Of a stretch of 64,000 bases of DNA, positions 35,735-48,200 are shown one piece after another; within the stretch, counting starts at the first letter, position 1; every line of letters starts with the position of its first letter. The stretch is from Sternotherus odoratus (lineage: Eukaryota > Chordata > Testudines > Kinosternidae). The DNA is taken from assembly GCA_032164245.1 (NCBI GenBank), contig JAVMKO010000010.1, forward strand, positions 29,772,189-29,836,188, read 5' to 3'. The translations under genes and the position numbers were made by a program. The notes below the pieces were generated by a model, which searched no databases, was not told the origin of the DNA, and saw nothing but the letters and a program-made list of their open reading frames with translations.

Positions 35735-36000
35735 AACTTGAAATCAAGCATTTTATAGATTATATAGGACCTGCTTCAGTGAAAGATTTGGATTTCCACT
35801 TCATGAGAGCCTGCAAATCTGATACAGTGGAAAAGCCAGAAATATTATTTATTGAGCCAGGCCCCCAGTTGTCATAAAATGTAATACTTGATTTACCACT
35901 TTTTGCATTGAATTATTATTACTTTAATTCTGAAATTCATTTATTTCTTACATCTTTTTGTTTTATATTACAGAATAAAATGTAAAAAGAATTGTAATGG
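35735..36000 (+). other. PSMA4: PSMA4 3' UTR and polyadenylation signal
   Basis: AATAAA at 35974-35979 lies about 240 nt after the stop; cleavage is expected near 35995. Confidence 0.8.
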
Positions 36001-36074
36001 GTATTTTATTTCATCAGTAACATCTAAATACACTGATTCTTGAGGGAAGTTTAAATATTTTAATCAGTCTAGAG

Positions 36075-37715
36075 CAGGGGTCTCAAACTCAAATGACACG
36101 AGGGCCACATAAGGACAAGTGCATTAGCCCGAGGGCCGCATCATTGACACGCCCCCTCGCTGTTCCCGCCCCCGCCCCCACTCCACCCCTACCATGACGC
36201 CCCATCCTTGCCCCGCCTCTTCCCACCCCTTTCCAACCCCTTCCCCAACGCTGTCCCCTTCCTGCCAGCAGGGAGTGCAGGAGGTGTGCAGGATGTGGCA
36301 GGGGGCAGGGAGTTGGGGTGCAAGAGGGGCGAGGGGTGCGGCAGCAGGTGGCTCAGGACAGGGAGTGCAGGAGGAGTGCGGGGTGTGGGGAATGCAAACA
36401 GGTTTCTACCCAGTATCAAGCGGGAGGGGGCGGGGGAGGCTGAAAAAGGCTCTCAGAGGGGAAGAAAGGGACAGAGGAGCGGACCTATGCAAAGGACCCA
36501 AGGGAGGGTGGGGGAGCTGCCTTATGTCTTCTAGCGGAGGGGCCACATCGGGTTTGGAAAATTATATGGAGGGCCGGGTAGTGAAGACCCTGCCCCCTAT
36601 CCAGCCCCCTCCCATGTCCCGCCCCCGACTGCCCCCTCAGAATCCCTGACCCAGCCAACTCCCCTGACCTTGTCCCCTGAGTGCCCCTTCCAGAGATCCC
36701 TCACCCCCGACCACCTTCCAGGACCTCACCCCCTACCCAATCTCCTGTTCCCTGACTGCCCTGCCCCCTATCCACCCTCCCGCTCCCTAACCATCACCCT
36801 ACAACCCCACCCTCTATCCAACCCACCCTGCTCCCTGTCCCCTGACTGCACCTGCCCCTTATCTAAACTCCCCCTCCCCCGTCCTGGGCCCCCTTACCAT
36901 GAGGCTCCTAGCTGCTCCGTGTGGCTCCAGAGGAGGGGGACAGCGCGCAGCTCTGGCCCCCGGAGTGCTGCCGACGTGCACAGCTCCATGGGCTGAGCCC
37001 CGTGCATACCCCTGCTGCCCTGGGGTATCCCCCTAACCTCCCGGGTACCCTCCAACCCCTCCCCCCGGGGTACCCCTAACACCACCACCACCACCACCCC
37101 CCCCCCCGGTATCTGGCGGCGCCTCCGGGTCGGGCAGGGAGCGTCTCGCGCATGCAGGACTCCCGGGCTGGTCTGCGACTCCCGGTCCCGCTCGCAGCGC
37201 CGGGGGCCGGGCCGGGCTTGGGCACGTGCACGGGTCGGGGGGGGGGGGGGTTGGAGGGATTCCCGGAAATCAGGAACTTTCTCTTCAGCGGCGCGTGGAA
37301 GCCCAGGCACGCGCCCCTCCCCCTTCCGGGCACCTGTGCCGTCGGCTCATGCAAAGAACCCCGGCCGGGGGGGGTTGCCAAGCACCCCCCTCCTCGCGAC
37401 CCGTTAACCCAGAGTCACAAGGGACACAAGTCTCGCCCCCCCCCCCATCCCTGGGAGAGACTCACGCGGATCCCCTAGCGTGGGTCCAGGGGACAGCATG
37501 CAGCCCCAGCCCCCAGAGTGCTGCCGGCGCGGCACTGGAGGAGGTGGGGAGCACGCAGCCCTGGCCCCGGGAGTGTTGCCTACTCAGCATGGTTCAGGGC
37601 GAGGGGGGAAGCGTGTAGCCCCGGCGCCCGGAGTCTGCCTGCACAGCTTGGCGGGCCACACAAAAGGGTCCTGAGGGCCGCATGTGGCCCGCGGGCCGCG
37701 TGTTTGAGACCCCTG
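36075..37715. mobile_element. hAT non-autonomous element, perfect TIRs and TSD
   Basis: It begins CAGGGGTCTCAAAC and ends GTTTGAGACCCCTG, perfect 14-bp inverted repeats. It is flanked by identical 8-bp copies GTCTAGAG (36067-36074 and 37716-37723). The interior is GC-rich with GAGGGCCGCAT phrases near both ends and no transposase frame. Confidence 0.92.
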
Positions 37716-37723
37716 GTCTAGAG

Positions 37724-40265
37724 CCTTGTGTGGCTACTTGATAAATAACAAAGTTATGACATTTATTTTTCACAGTAAGCCTTTCAGAAGCTTAGAACAC
37801 ATTTATAGAACATCTCCCATTTAAAATTCTAATACTGAATGAAAGTATACTTGTCACACAAGATTATCTATAATTTTTTGGCATATTACATTTTATGATA
37901 TCAGATTAAGGCTGCTCTACTAATATTCCTGTAAGCAGTAAGAGTACTTCTAATTTGTAGTAAATACTGTTAGTTTAACATAACCTTCCAGAAAAGTATT
38001 CAAATAAACTAATTGTCCAAGTTTAAATGACTAAGTTTCAAAATAAGCGATTTTCTCACAAATAGGGAACATGACGCTCCCTAAGGAAGGTTTTGTTTTG
38101 TATTGTTTTGTTTTTTTCAAATATCTTAAGATACATCTTTAAATCAACCACTTCCACAGAACTTAGGCTGTTTGACTTTCTGTATTCCAAGGGCATTAAA
38201 CACTTTTTTCTTTTTTTCATGCCCAATCTTGATACTGTCTTTCTTTTCTGACATTGCAGGAGAGGATTAAACCACTCCCAACAACTGTCCATTTGATTTA
38301 TAATTTTATTAAAATACTTTTAAAAAATCTGAATAAACTTAAATCAATGTGCAGTGCCACTTTTTAATACTCCTCACTAAGTACTGACAAACTAGACATT
38401 TAAATTATTGGGAGAGGTTTTTAAAAAAAAACAACCACAAACTCACACAATATTAAATTTCTATACACTAAGTATGAAATAAAAATCCATATGGAACAAA
38501 TATTATACGATGAAGTCCTACAACAGCCAAATAGGTATTGTATAGGTGGTGATGTGCCTTTTTACTGTCCTTTCTGTTCAACAGTCTCAATTCTCTGAGA
38601 CACATCCCAGAATATCACCGGTAATTTTGAAAAATAGGATTGATTGTTCCTTAACTGAGGGGGCTTCCACTGATGCATTTCAAGCTGTAATATTGGTTGT
38701 TGGGCCTTTAGTTTAATCTTCAGTATCTTATTGTTCCTCTACAGGAAACCAAGTTTGCAGGATTGAATTTTATCTGAAAAAAGTTGAGTTCAGTTTTATG
38801 TCATTTTATTTTGTATAATCTATCCCAGATAGTTTTGACTGGTAAAGTACCTCCTCCAAATGTGGCCCAAAACTATCTTCAGTCTGAACAAAAGTAAATT
38901 TATATAGCCTGTTGCCTCAAAGGATCATAGAATTCTATCAGATTATTTCCAAACATGTGCATTAAAAGTTTGAATCATTTGGGGATCATAACTATTATTT
39001 TGAAATGAGGCATTTGTTCCCATATAATATAGCATTCTTCCTGTTTGTTTTTTAAGACTTACTTAGTTGATACCTGCAGGTCATACTGAATTCTCTCAAC
39101 TTTTAGTAGCACATTATATATCAAAGTGGACTTAGAAATATTTTAATCACAAGGTTTTACATTAATTGGATTTATATACTGATTTACTACTAACTATAAC
39201 TAAGTGTAATTGGAGTAGGAAGAATTTTTGATGTTCCGTTTAAGCTTTAACCATAAGAGCAAGTTTGTTGAAAAAATGAGATCCTGACTAAAATTGTTCA
39301 TTATGTGGACACTAATGCAAAATATTAAATTCCCTTCATTATATATGGGCATTGTAAAAATGAAGCTTAAACTCTTGTATATAATGGAGTTGTTCCTGTG
39401 GCATTAATCTAGACTAGTGTAGAAATGCCAGAAGTTTGGGGCCTTTTCCCTTTTTAAGGTTAAGAAGCCCACATATTACAGTGATGGGGGCCATATAAGT
39501 ACCTAGTTTCCCAATAGTGATAGTTCCAAAAGTAATGGACTATTTTTGAAGATGTTAACACCATTTGAAGATTGGGTATGCACAGTAAATACAGTAAGAT
39601 TCTCTGGCTGCTGGGAATCTTATGCAGCAGTTGGCTTGTGTGTGTGCTGTATATAAATGATATAACTGGGCTTAGCATATAGTTTGTCAGGCTGTCACAG
39701 TTCAAGTTAAGGGCACCCTACTTAAGTGTCACATGTGAAGTCTAGCTGACATCTTTCTCAGGATGGGATCCCATAAAATGTCTGTCTTAACCCAAGGGTT
39801 TTAGGCTCCAGACTCCTGCAATTCATTGTGATCACCTCAACAGGTGTGACTTCAGCAGCTGCAATTCTTGCCTCTCTGGGCAATAACAGGGTTATTCAGT
39901 GACCAGGCTAGATTCATGAAGAAAAGTACTATATTTAAAACCAAAGCATGTAAGAGAAAACATCTTACAAACAATAAACAGCTGTTCTGCATGCCTGGTT
40001 TACCAGCTGGTGTGAAGGACCATATACTGAGGTCAGGGCTGTTTCAAGTCTGTTGTCTTAGTCATCTTAAAATGGATCAAACCAGTCTAAGCTATAGCTT
40101 CAGGGGATGTATCTTCAAAAGACTTAATCTGCATTGTTTCAGTACTGGGAATATGCATTATTTATCCCCAAGTGTCTAGTTCCATTAGCTCACCCACTGA
40201 TCCAGGAATACAATCACTAACAAGCCCATAAATATGCCTATAACATTTTATAAGGTTGATAAGGG
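37724..40265. other. PSMA4-CHRNA5 intergenic, first part
   Basis: AT-rich with no gene recognised. The stretch 39689-40070 looks LTR-like (starts TGTCAGGCTGTCACAG) but I cannot define its ends. Confidence 0.4.
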
Positions 40266-40266
40266 G

Positions 40267-40485
40267 GGTGGGGGGATAGCTCAGTGGTTTGAGCATTGGC
40301 CTGCTAAACCCAGGGTTGTGAGTTCAATCCTTGAGGCAGCCATTTAGGGATCTGGGGCAAAAAATCTGTCAGGGGACAGTACTCAATCCTGCTAGTGTAG
40401 GCAGGCGGATCCTGCTAGTGTAGGCAGGGGCTCAATGACCTTCAAGGTCTTTCCAGTTCTAGGAGATTGGTATATCTCCATTTAT
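40267..40485 (+). mobile_element. Tortoise-type tRNA-derived SINE
   Basis: The 5' part is tRNA-like with a pol III A box (GATAGCTCAGTGG) and a B-box region (GGTTGTGAGTTCAATCC). It is followed by CCATTTAGGGATCTGGGGCA and a CR1-like tail (TCAATGACCTTCAAGGTC). An internal 25-bp segment (GGATCCTGCTAGTGTAGGCAG type) is duplicated. This SINE type is characteristic of turtles. Confidence 0.88.
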
Positions 40486-40849
40486 TTATACAAGTCTCTG
40501 GTCCAGATTTTTAAAGGTATTTGGGCGTTACTGCTCTTGGCATTGCAATGCCTAGCTGATTTAAGAGCCTAAATCTCATTCCAAAAGAGATTTAGGCACT
40601 TAGGAACCTAAATCCCATTGACCAAATGTCTACTTTTTCCCCTTGCACTCTCTTCTGTTAGTATTCATGTATTGTCTCGTGTCATAACTAGAATATAAGT
40701 CTTTGGCGCTTGGACTACTGTTTGTTCTGAGTTTGTGCAGCACATTAGCAGAATGAAGTCCTGGTTCATGACTGGGGCTTGTAAGAGATGCAAGGGACCA
40801 TCTGTGCTGATTATCTTGCAGAATTAGAGGATTAGTATCACACAAAGGA

Positions 40850-41105
40850 GAGGAATGATGGTCCAGTAGTTAGGGCACTAGCCTGGGACTCAGGAGCACC
40901 AGGTTGAATTTCTTGCTTTGCCACAATCCTCCTGTCTGACCTTGGGTAAGTGATTAATTTTGAGGATACCTTATTTTGACATCTGTAAAATGGGGATAAT
41001 AGTACTTAGTTGCCTTACAAGAGTGTGTTATGAAGACAAATATATTAAAGATCATGAGACGCACAGATAATATGGTAATGGAGACTATGTAAGTACCTAA
41101 AATAA
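40850..41105 (+). mobile_element. MIR SINE
   Basis: Order as in MIR: GTAGTTAGGGCACTAGCCTG, GGACTCAGGAGCACC, CTGACCTTGGGTAAGTGA, ATCTGTAAAATGGGGATAAT and a diverged AAATATATTAAAG tail. Confidence 0.85.
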
Positions 41106-41820
41106 AGAGATGATAAACTCCCTTACACCTACTGATAAGTGAGTAGTATATATCACCTTGGCTCAATGAGCTTATGCTTCCAGATAATTGTAGTACAAGT
41201 ATTCTCTTTCTTATAGTCTCAGACGAGACTTCTAATTCAAAAATGTCATCCAAACATTTTCCCAATTTCTTTCAAAAACTTAAAATACTCTCCATTAGGG
41301 CTTTCCAACTCTAAAGACCCCTGCTTTTTAGATTTTAATTGCTTCCTTCACTTCTATTCTAACAGATTTTTTTCAGATGGGGCTTTTAAATTAGCACTTT
41401 TAAAGGATTGATTTTAGTATCCCATTTGCTAATTTTCTGCTACTTTGCTTTAGTCTGAAAAAAATGCACTTTACAGAATTTTGTGAAAAACATCTTATTT
41501 TACTAATATAACTGAGTAGTTTGATATTTATCTGTAATTAACTTCCAATTTACTGGTTGCATTACTGGCTCTGATGGATGATTCACAGAAGTCACTTTAG
41601 TGGGGACTATTAGAATCTCCATTTCTGGTGAAGTGGACCCTATTAAAGATACCAGAAATCAAAGTACTACTTATGTGGTTATTTTGATATTCACATTATA
41701 TGCTTAATGCTAGCTATTGCAATGATAACATTTTGTTCAAGTTCAAAACACCAGTGGCAAATTAGTTTCTTATTTATATGTTATTTACTATCATAAAAAT
41801 ATTTACACGTGCACCAGTTG

Positions 41821-42849
41821 CAGGAGTGGATTTACCATGAAACAAACTGTGGTGGCACAGAGCCACCAATGAGAGGGGGGCTCCCAAAATGCAGGACAAA
41901 TATCTGACAACCTGCCCTTGAGTCCTGGCTGGCGGTGTGACAGGGCTCAGGCAGCTGGCTGCTGGCATGTCTCTGCATGCCTCTGGCGGGTGGAGGAGGT
42001 GGCTCTGCCTGCTGCTCCCACCTCAGGCAGTGCACGGAGACCAGCTGCCCCCTCCCCACAAGGGGTGCACAGAGATGTGTCAGCAGCAGGGCTAAGGCGG
42101 CTCCCTGCCTGCTCTGCCTTCCTCCCTCCATGCCACTTCGCTCCTGGAAGTGGCCAGCATGTCCCTGGGGGCATGTGTGTCTCTGCGTGCTGCCCCTGAC
42201 CCAAGCACTGACTCTGCATCTCCCATTGGCCAGGAACTGCAGCCAATGGGAGCTGCAGGAGTGTAGCCTGCAGGCAGCAGCACTCCTAGACCACCTGCCC
42301 GCCCCCCCCTTCCCTTCCCACATAGTAGATGCTACTGGAGGGGTGTGTATGCTGGTCGTTTTGGGAGCCATGCTACCCGAGTTAGGTGCTGTTCCTCTGC
42401 CCTCTTCCAGCACCCCAATCCCCTGCCCCAGCCTAGAGTCTGCACCCAAACTTCCTCCTAGAACCCGCATCCCTTACCCTTTCCCACACCCCAACCCCGT
42501 TCCAACCCAGAGCCTGCACCCAAACTTCCTCTCATAGCCCGCAGCCCTTGCCCCTCCTCCCACACCTCAACTGCCTGTCCCAGGCCGGAGCCTGCACCAA
42601 GCGCCCAAACTTCCTCCCAGAGCCTGCCCTCCACACCCCCTCTTGCACTCCAACCCTCTGTACTAATCAAGGTACCTCACTTTATTTTCCTTTACTTCCC
42701 ATTACTTATAGGAGGAGGATGAAGAAAAAAAGAATGAAAAACAGGAGCGAGAACAGAGAGCATGTTCTTTTTCTTAGCTGATACTGAGGGGGAGGTAGGG
42801 CAAAAATGAAGCTGCACACAGGGCCCCACTAAATCTAAATCCGCCACTG
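41821..42849. mobile_element. hAT-type non-autonomous element
   Basis: The ends CAGGAGTGGATTTACC and CTAAATCCGCCACTG are inverted repeats. The 8-bp flanks are ACCAGTTG (41813-41820) and ACCAAATG (42850-42857), 6 of 8 identical. The interior is C-rich with CCCTTACCCTTTCCCACACC-like repeated phrases. The open frames inside are not genes. Confidence 0.7.
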
Positions 42850-42857
42850 ACCAAATG

Positions 42858-45000
42858 AACCTCAATATATTTAGCATAATGATGGGCACGTACCTAGACT
42901 TTAATCCTTTTCAGTCCTGCAACATTGATTTTACCCAAATGGCACCCATTTGCAAGCAAATTCATGGTTATGAATTAAAAATAATTTGCCTTTTATGTGC
43001 TGGAAAGTCAATAAACTGCATCCAATATTTTTAACCAGAAACTACCATAATAAAATACCTTTCATGCAATTCCTTCAGAAGGCTAATATATATTTAGCTC
43101 TTAAGAAGCAAATTTGATTTAAGAACACAGGCAATGCAATGTGGTCATAGAGGAATTGCAGCCAGAACCTTAAATTTGTGATAAACAATAGAAATGTTGC
43201 TGACTGTTTTTTGGAGTTCTCAGAAAATTGCTTCCTACAAATTTAAATTAATGATATTAAACATGAGAACAGACCATATTTTCATGATGCATATTAGGCC
43301 AAAATGTCTTATGTTGAAACCTGCATGTAAACTACAAATTGCAAACTAAGGATTAAATTCTACATCTTGAACACCTAAAATTAATGGGAGTTCTAGTGTG
43401 CAATGTATGAAGAATCAATCACTTGGTGTATGTAAAGCAAGAGATTGTCAAGACTAAACAAGAAGATATATGTTCCCAATGTATGAAATGTCATTTTTTA
43501 CTGCAGCGCATTCTAATCCATATAACAGGCCACCAGAGAACTACACTGGAAAAACTACCATGTAAGCATATTAAAATAAAGAGCATACAAGAAAATAATA
43601 ATTTAAAAGTATTAAAGTATTGATTTTATTAAGGTAAACCAGTGTCTGACGATGAAGTACTGTTTAATATTTTGGATGGTGTCAAAAATTGGATGATGTA
43701 TACAAATGGGCACATGGATCTGTTCTGTAAAATAATTGATATAAAATATAGTTTTGATAATTGACAATATGTATAACAATGAAATCCCAAACACAATAAT
43801 AAACATATTGAAAAGAAGATAAAGAATTGCTAAAAATGATACGAGTTAAAATGTTCTTAATTTTCTGAGAATAAAGTCTCTGGAGACACAGATACACACA
43901 GTAGATACACTCCACACTAGTACTCAAAACAACTTTTTAACATAATGGCTAATAAACATTGTGGCTAATAAATATTGTGTTAAAGTCATTTAACCTATTT
44001 TTTCCTCTCCTTCTCTCCACAAACTGAAAAGTATTATCAGGTAATACCTCAAATCAGAAATATATTAGTTTGAGTATGTCAGTTACTTCTATTTTCTGTT
44101 TTCATATGTATCTTTTTAAAAGTATATTTATATTGTATTGATATAGGAAAAATAAATACCAGCATTTAAAAATCAGTGTTACTGCTAAGCCCCCAGTCAG
44201 GGCTGGGAGGAGAGTGAGGCCCACTGGAGTTGCAGGAAGATCAGCTGTGTGGATGGAATTAATGAGGTGTTTGGGGGGGCAAGATTGATCTGGAGTTGTG
44301 GGGGCAGAATTAATTGCTGAGCAGGTAGATGGACAGATGTGAGAGTGACAGCTGCTGCAATGGGGGCCAAAATCAATACTTCTTAGGAGAGACAGCCACA
44401 TTCATTCTCATACATATACACTGGAGAGTAGGGAGAATTATAAAAACAGAGGACAGACCAAAAACAACCAGAAAGCAAAACTCAAAGTATGTTTTTAAAG
44501 GTCTCATGGCTTTGCAGTTTCTAATTCACCGTTTTTGAGCTTTGGGGGTTGGCAGTAGGAGTCTATGGCAGAACAAGGAAGTGGAAGCAGCAACACGTGC
44601 TGCATTGTGTCCAAATATAAGGCCATCTGTGATGTCTGCCATAAGCTCATATACATGGCATATAGCATCTGACTATGGGCCACAGATGTGCAGCACAGCG
44701 TCCAAACACGGACAACCCCATTGTGCCCAGTGTTAGCTGCCTGCCAGGTCATTCTCCAGCTGCATGAGGGGCAGGGCTTCACTCATGCCACAGGGCAAGG
44801 AAGAGAGGTGTGAGCCACCCCTCATTACCTCAGCGGTGGCAGGTGTGATATCCCTGCTGTGCAAGGCCAGGCCGGGACCCCTGCAGGCAGGGTTTAGAGT
44901 GGCAGGGGGGCTGGCAGCCCTGGCTATATTGATAATCGAGCTGAGGTGCGCACAGTAAGCACAGAGCGTCCAGATCAAGGTTGACCCTCATCCTCTTTAT
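42858..45000. other. PSMA4-CHRNA5 intergenic, last part
   Basis: AT-rich up to about 44100, then of mixed composition. I see no gene or classified repeat. Confidence 0.4.
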
Positions 45001-45019
45001 TCAGACCACTGTAAGCACC

Positions 45020-45294
45020 GCCCGCATGTATCTTTTGTGACCTTCCCCCCCCCCCACCCCCACACACACGGCGGCAGCTCCTCGCCCGCCCGATCCCTAA
45101 CGGTTTCCAGGGCGCCCCGAAGTGGGCGTGTTTCGCTCCATGCCCCGCCCCCTCCCGGCGAGGGGCAGAGCAGGGCAGCCCTAGGCTGGCCGGGGAGATG
45201 CTCCTTCCCCGCGTGTGAGGCGGCGCGGAGTTGCCTGAGGCGGGGGCTCCGCGCGCTCTTCGGGCTCCCGGGCGGCGCCGCGCTGTGCTGAGCG
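45020..45294 (+). promoter_or_regulatory. CHRNA5: CHRNA5 GC-rich promoter and 5' UTR
   Basis: The composition switches to GC- and CpG-rich about 250 bp before the CHRNA5 ATG and stays so through exon 1. GC-box-like CCCCGCCCC (45142-45150) is present. No TATA box is seen, and the start site is not determined. Confidence 0.6.
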
Positions 45295-48200
45295 ATGGCG
45301 GACCAGGGAATCCAGGCGCGCCGCGTCCTCTCCCGCACCAGCCGCCTCCTGATCCTCCTCACCTGCCTCTTCGTGCCCCTCCTCGGGGTGCCCGGTCCGG
45401 CCGGCAGAGCCGCCGCCGCCGCCAGGGGCAGCGCCCGGACCCCCTACACGGGTAAAGGGACCGCGGCTGCAGCTCCCCCGTGTGCGCTGGGCTGGGAGCG
45501 GGCTTGGGAGGTGCCGGGAGAGGGGTGGCAGCCGCGTGCCTGTTAGGAGGGAAGGTGAAGTGGGGCTGAGCAGGGGTTAGGAGAGGGGGTATAGCGAGGA
45601 GTGGGAGATGTGGGGGGGGGTGTCGTGGGGGAAGGAGATACGGGGAGGGGCATCGTGGTGGAATCTGAGGGAGGGGGATGTAGGAGAGGGGGTCAGGGAG
45701 AGATTTGGGGAGGGGGATGTAGGAGAGGGGGTCAGGGACAGATTTGGGGGAGGGGGATGTAGGAGAGGGGGTCAGGGACAGATTTGGGGGAGGGGGATGT
45801 AGGAGAGGGGGTCAGGGACAGATTTGGGGGAGGGGGATGTAGGAGAGGGGGTCAGGGACAGATTTGGGGGAGGGGGATGTAGGAGAGGGGGTCAGGGACA
45901 GATTTGGGGGAGGGGGATGTAGGAGAGGGGGTCAGGGACAGATTTGGGGGAGGGGGATGTAGGAGAGGGGGTCAGGGACAGATTTGGGGGAGGGGATGTA
46001 GGAGAGGGGGTCAGGGACAGATTTGGGGGAGGGGGATGTAGAAGATGGCATCATGGTGGAGTTTGGCAGGGGTCTTAATGGGGAACCACGAATTATGCTA
46101 CTTTTTAACACGGAGTTTCAAATAACATAAGCTGTATGCAGGGGCAATTTGCCTCCAATAGATAAAGATCTGAAACCTATAAGGGGTTGTATCAGGGTCA
46201 TGGGCCTCATTCCCTCATCTTCTCTGCTCACTCTTTGTTCTTCCCTGTCTTTAATCCCACATCTCTGAATAGTTCAGTGTGGGACTTTGTGAGATAACAG
46301 TGGTGCAGCATGGTGCACAGCTGGCAGTATGAACCCTGTTCAAGGAATGACAAAAGATTTTGGAGTTAAACAGTTTGCTTGGAAAATCTTGCAGGGATTT
46401 AAATAGGCACACACACTATTTTATTTTGCATGCTATGTCAGCTTTTTGAAAGACCAGACTCAAACATTTTAAATCTGATTTGAAGAACAAGTGGGCTTGA
46501 GCACTATTTTTGCAATCCTTAGGGACAGTGCAGAGGTAGCAGCACTCAGAAGAATGTATTTGATGTTTAATTAAAGTAATCTAGAGAGACCATGGTTAAC
46601 AGATACAGCTTTATTTAACAGAAGAGAGAACACCCCCCCCCCCCCACAAACAACCTTGTTTAGAGGTTGAGTATTTTTTTTCTTTGCCTTTGTCAAACAA
46701 AAGTTCTCTGGGCGTACAGATAGGTATTTACAATTACTGACCACAACATCTCATTAGGTGGTTGTACACCTGCTCCAAATAATGAAGAATGCTACTGTTG
46801 TCATAAGATCAGACTTCAGTATTTTTTTGTTTTGTTTTGTTAAGGTGTATTGCATTTATTCACAATGGATGTGGTTATGGATTTGTCATGGATTTGCTTT
46901 GTGTGTTTATCTACGTGCCAGAGGCAAACAATATATTTTAGTAATTCTTATGATACATGACAAATATTTCTTATTGTTGAAATACCATTCTTATGGATGT
47001 ATGGTACAATTCTGCTTGATTTATTCACGGAGTTAAATCTCAAAGTAAGGATTTGATTTTTATAGTTTAAATTATAAAAGATTCCACAAAATAAAAACAT
47101 GTTGGTAAAATTATGCAAATTTAAAAGGATACAGTCAGCTCAAGCTTGTCCCAAAATACAGATGTTGTAAAAATATTGTTTTTACAGAATTTAAGAGAAG
47201 TGGAATGTATAATAAGTCTTCCAAACAGTTGGTTTTAGATATATATTCCACCCAGTTTGAAGTCTTAACATGACAATATTAAAAGCCTGAAAGTTAAACT
47301 CACTTGAAGCAAAAGTGAAATTGACTTAATTGATTTTCATATTTTAAACTGGGATGCAAAAAATAAACAGTGCAAATAGTTAAATTTAAATTGGATTAAA
47401 ACTGAATTTAGATTGAAATGTAACAAATCTTTACCTATGTTACTATCATGCTAAAAGTGATTTTTTAAAAAGTTACTGTGAATTATAGTAGTTGGAAGAA
47501 TGATGTTTTCACTAAACAAGTTTCATGACAATAGACAGAATAATTATATAGCTGTTAAAAAGCTCTCAAGTAATTTTGTGGAGCCAAATCTTTTCCTTGG
47601 GTACAAGCATGCAACTTTGTCTTCAGTGAGAACTGTCTGTATGTACCTGAGGGGAGAATTTGTTTCTCTCTTGGCCATTTTAATCAAAATAAAATTATAA
47701 TTTACTTAAAAAATATAAATTGGTGATAAATATGTAACTAGTTGTTTGAAAACTGTGGTGAATTGGGGGCAGTGAACTATATTATAGTATTGCTTTAGAA
47801 TAGTATATTCAAGTTGTGTGGGAAATCCTTTACAAGTTATTTAGTAAACAATTTATCAGATGCAGGTGTACTAAATTCCATATGACTTGGTTATTATGTA
47901 TGCTTTCCAAACCTTTGAAAATGAAACTTCGGTTTTCTATCATTACAATGCAGTTAGGTGTGATTGTGCATGTTGTAACTTTCTTCCTGGAGTATCCCAG
48001 TTTTACAAACTGTAGTTTGTTGCAAAACAAAATATGAGATGCTTGCCTTTAAATCAATAAAGTGTTTTGTAATATAGAAGAATTTCAACCTAAAGGATAA
48101 GAATTAGTTTTCTGAAGTGAACTCTGAGAGAAGCTGCATCTGTTAGAAATGTAGGACAAAGTTTACTATATTTATCAGTTTACTTATGATTCTCCTATAA

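Noticed and set aside
36194..36649. Frames near the PSMA4 3' end
   Set aside because: They lie inside the hAT element at 36075-37715; no transposase motifs.
40267..40340. Possible functional tRNA gene
   Set aside because: It has A and B boxes but lacks a proper acceptor stem and continues into a SINE body with a CR1-like tail.
41832..42537. Long overlapping frames on both strands
   Set aside because: They are contained in a hAT-like non-autonomous element and have biased Cys/Pro composition.
45608..45802. Gly-rich frame in CHRNA5 intron 1
   Set aside because: Translation of the 40-bp minisatellite.
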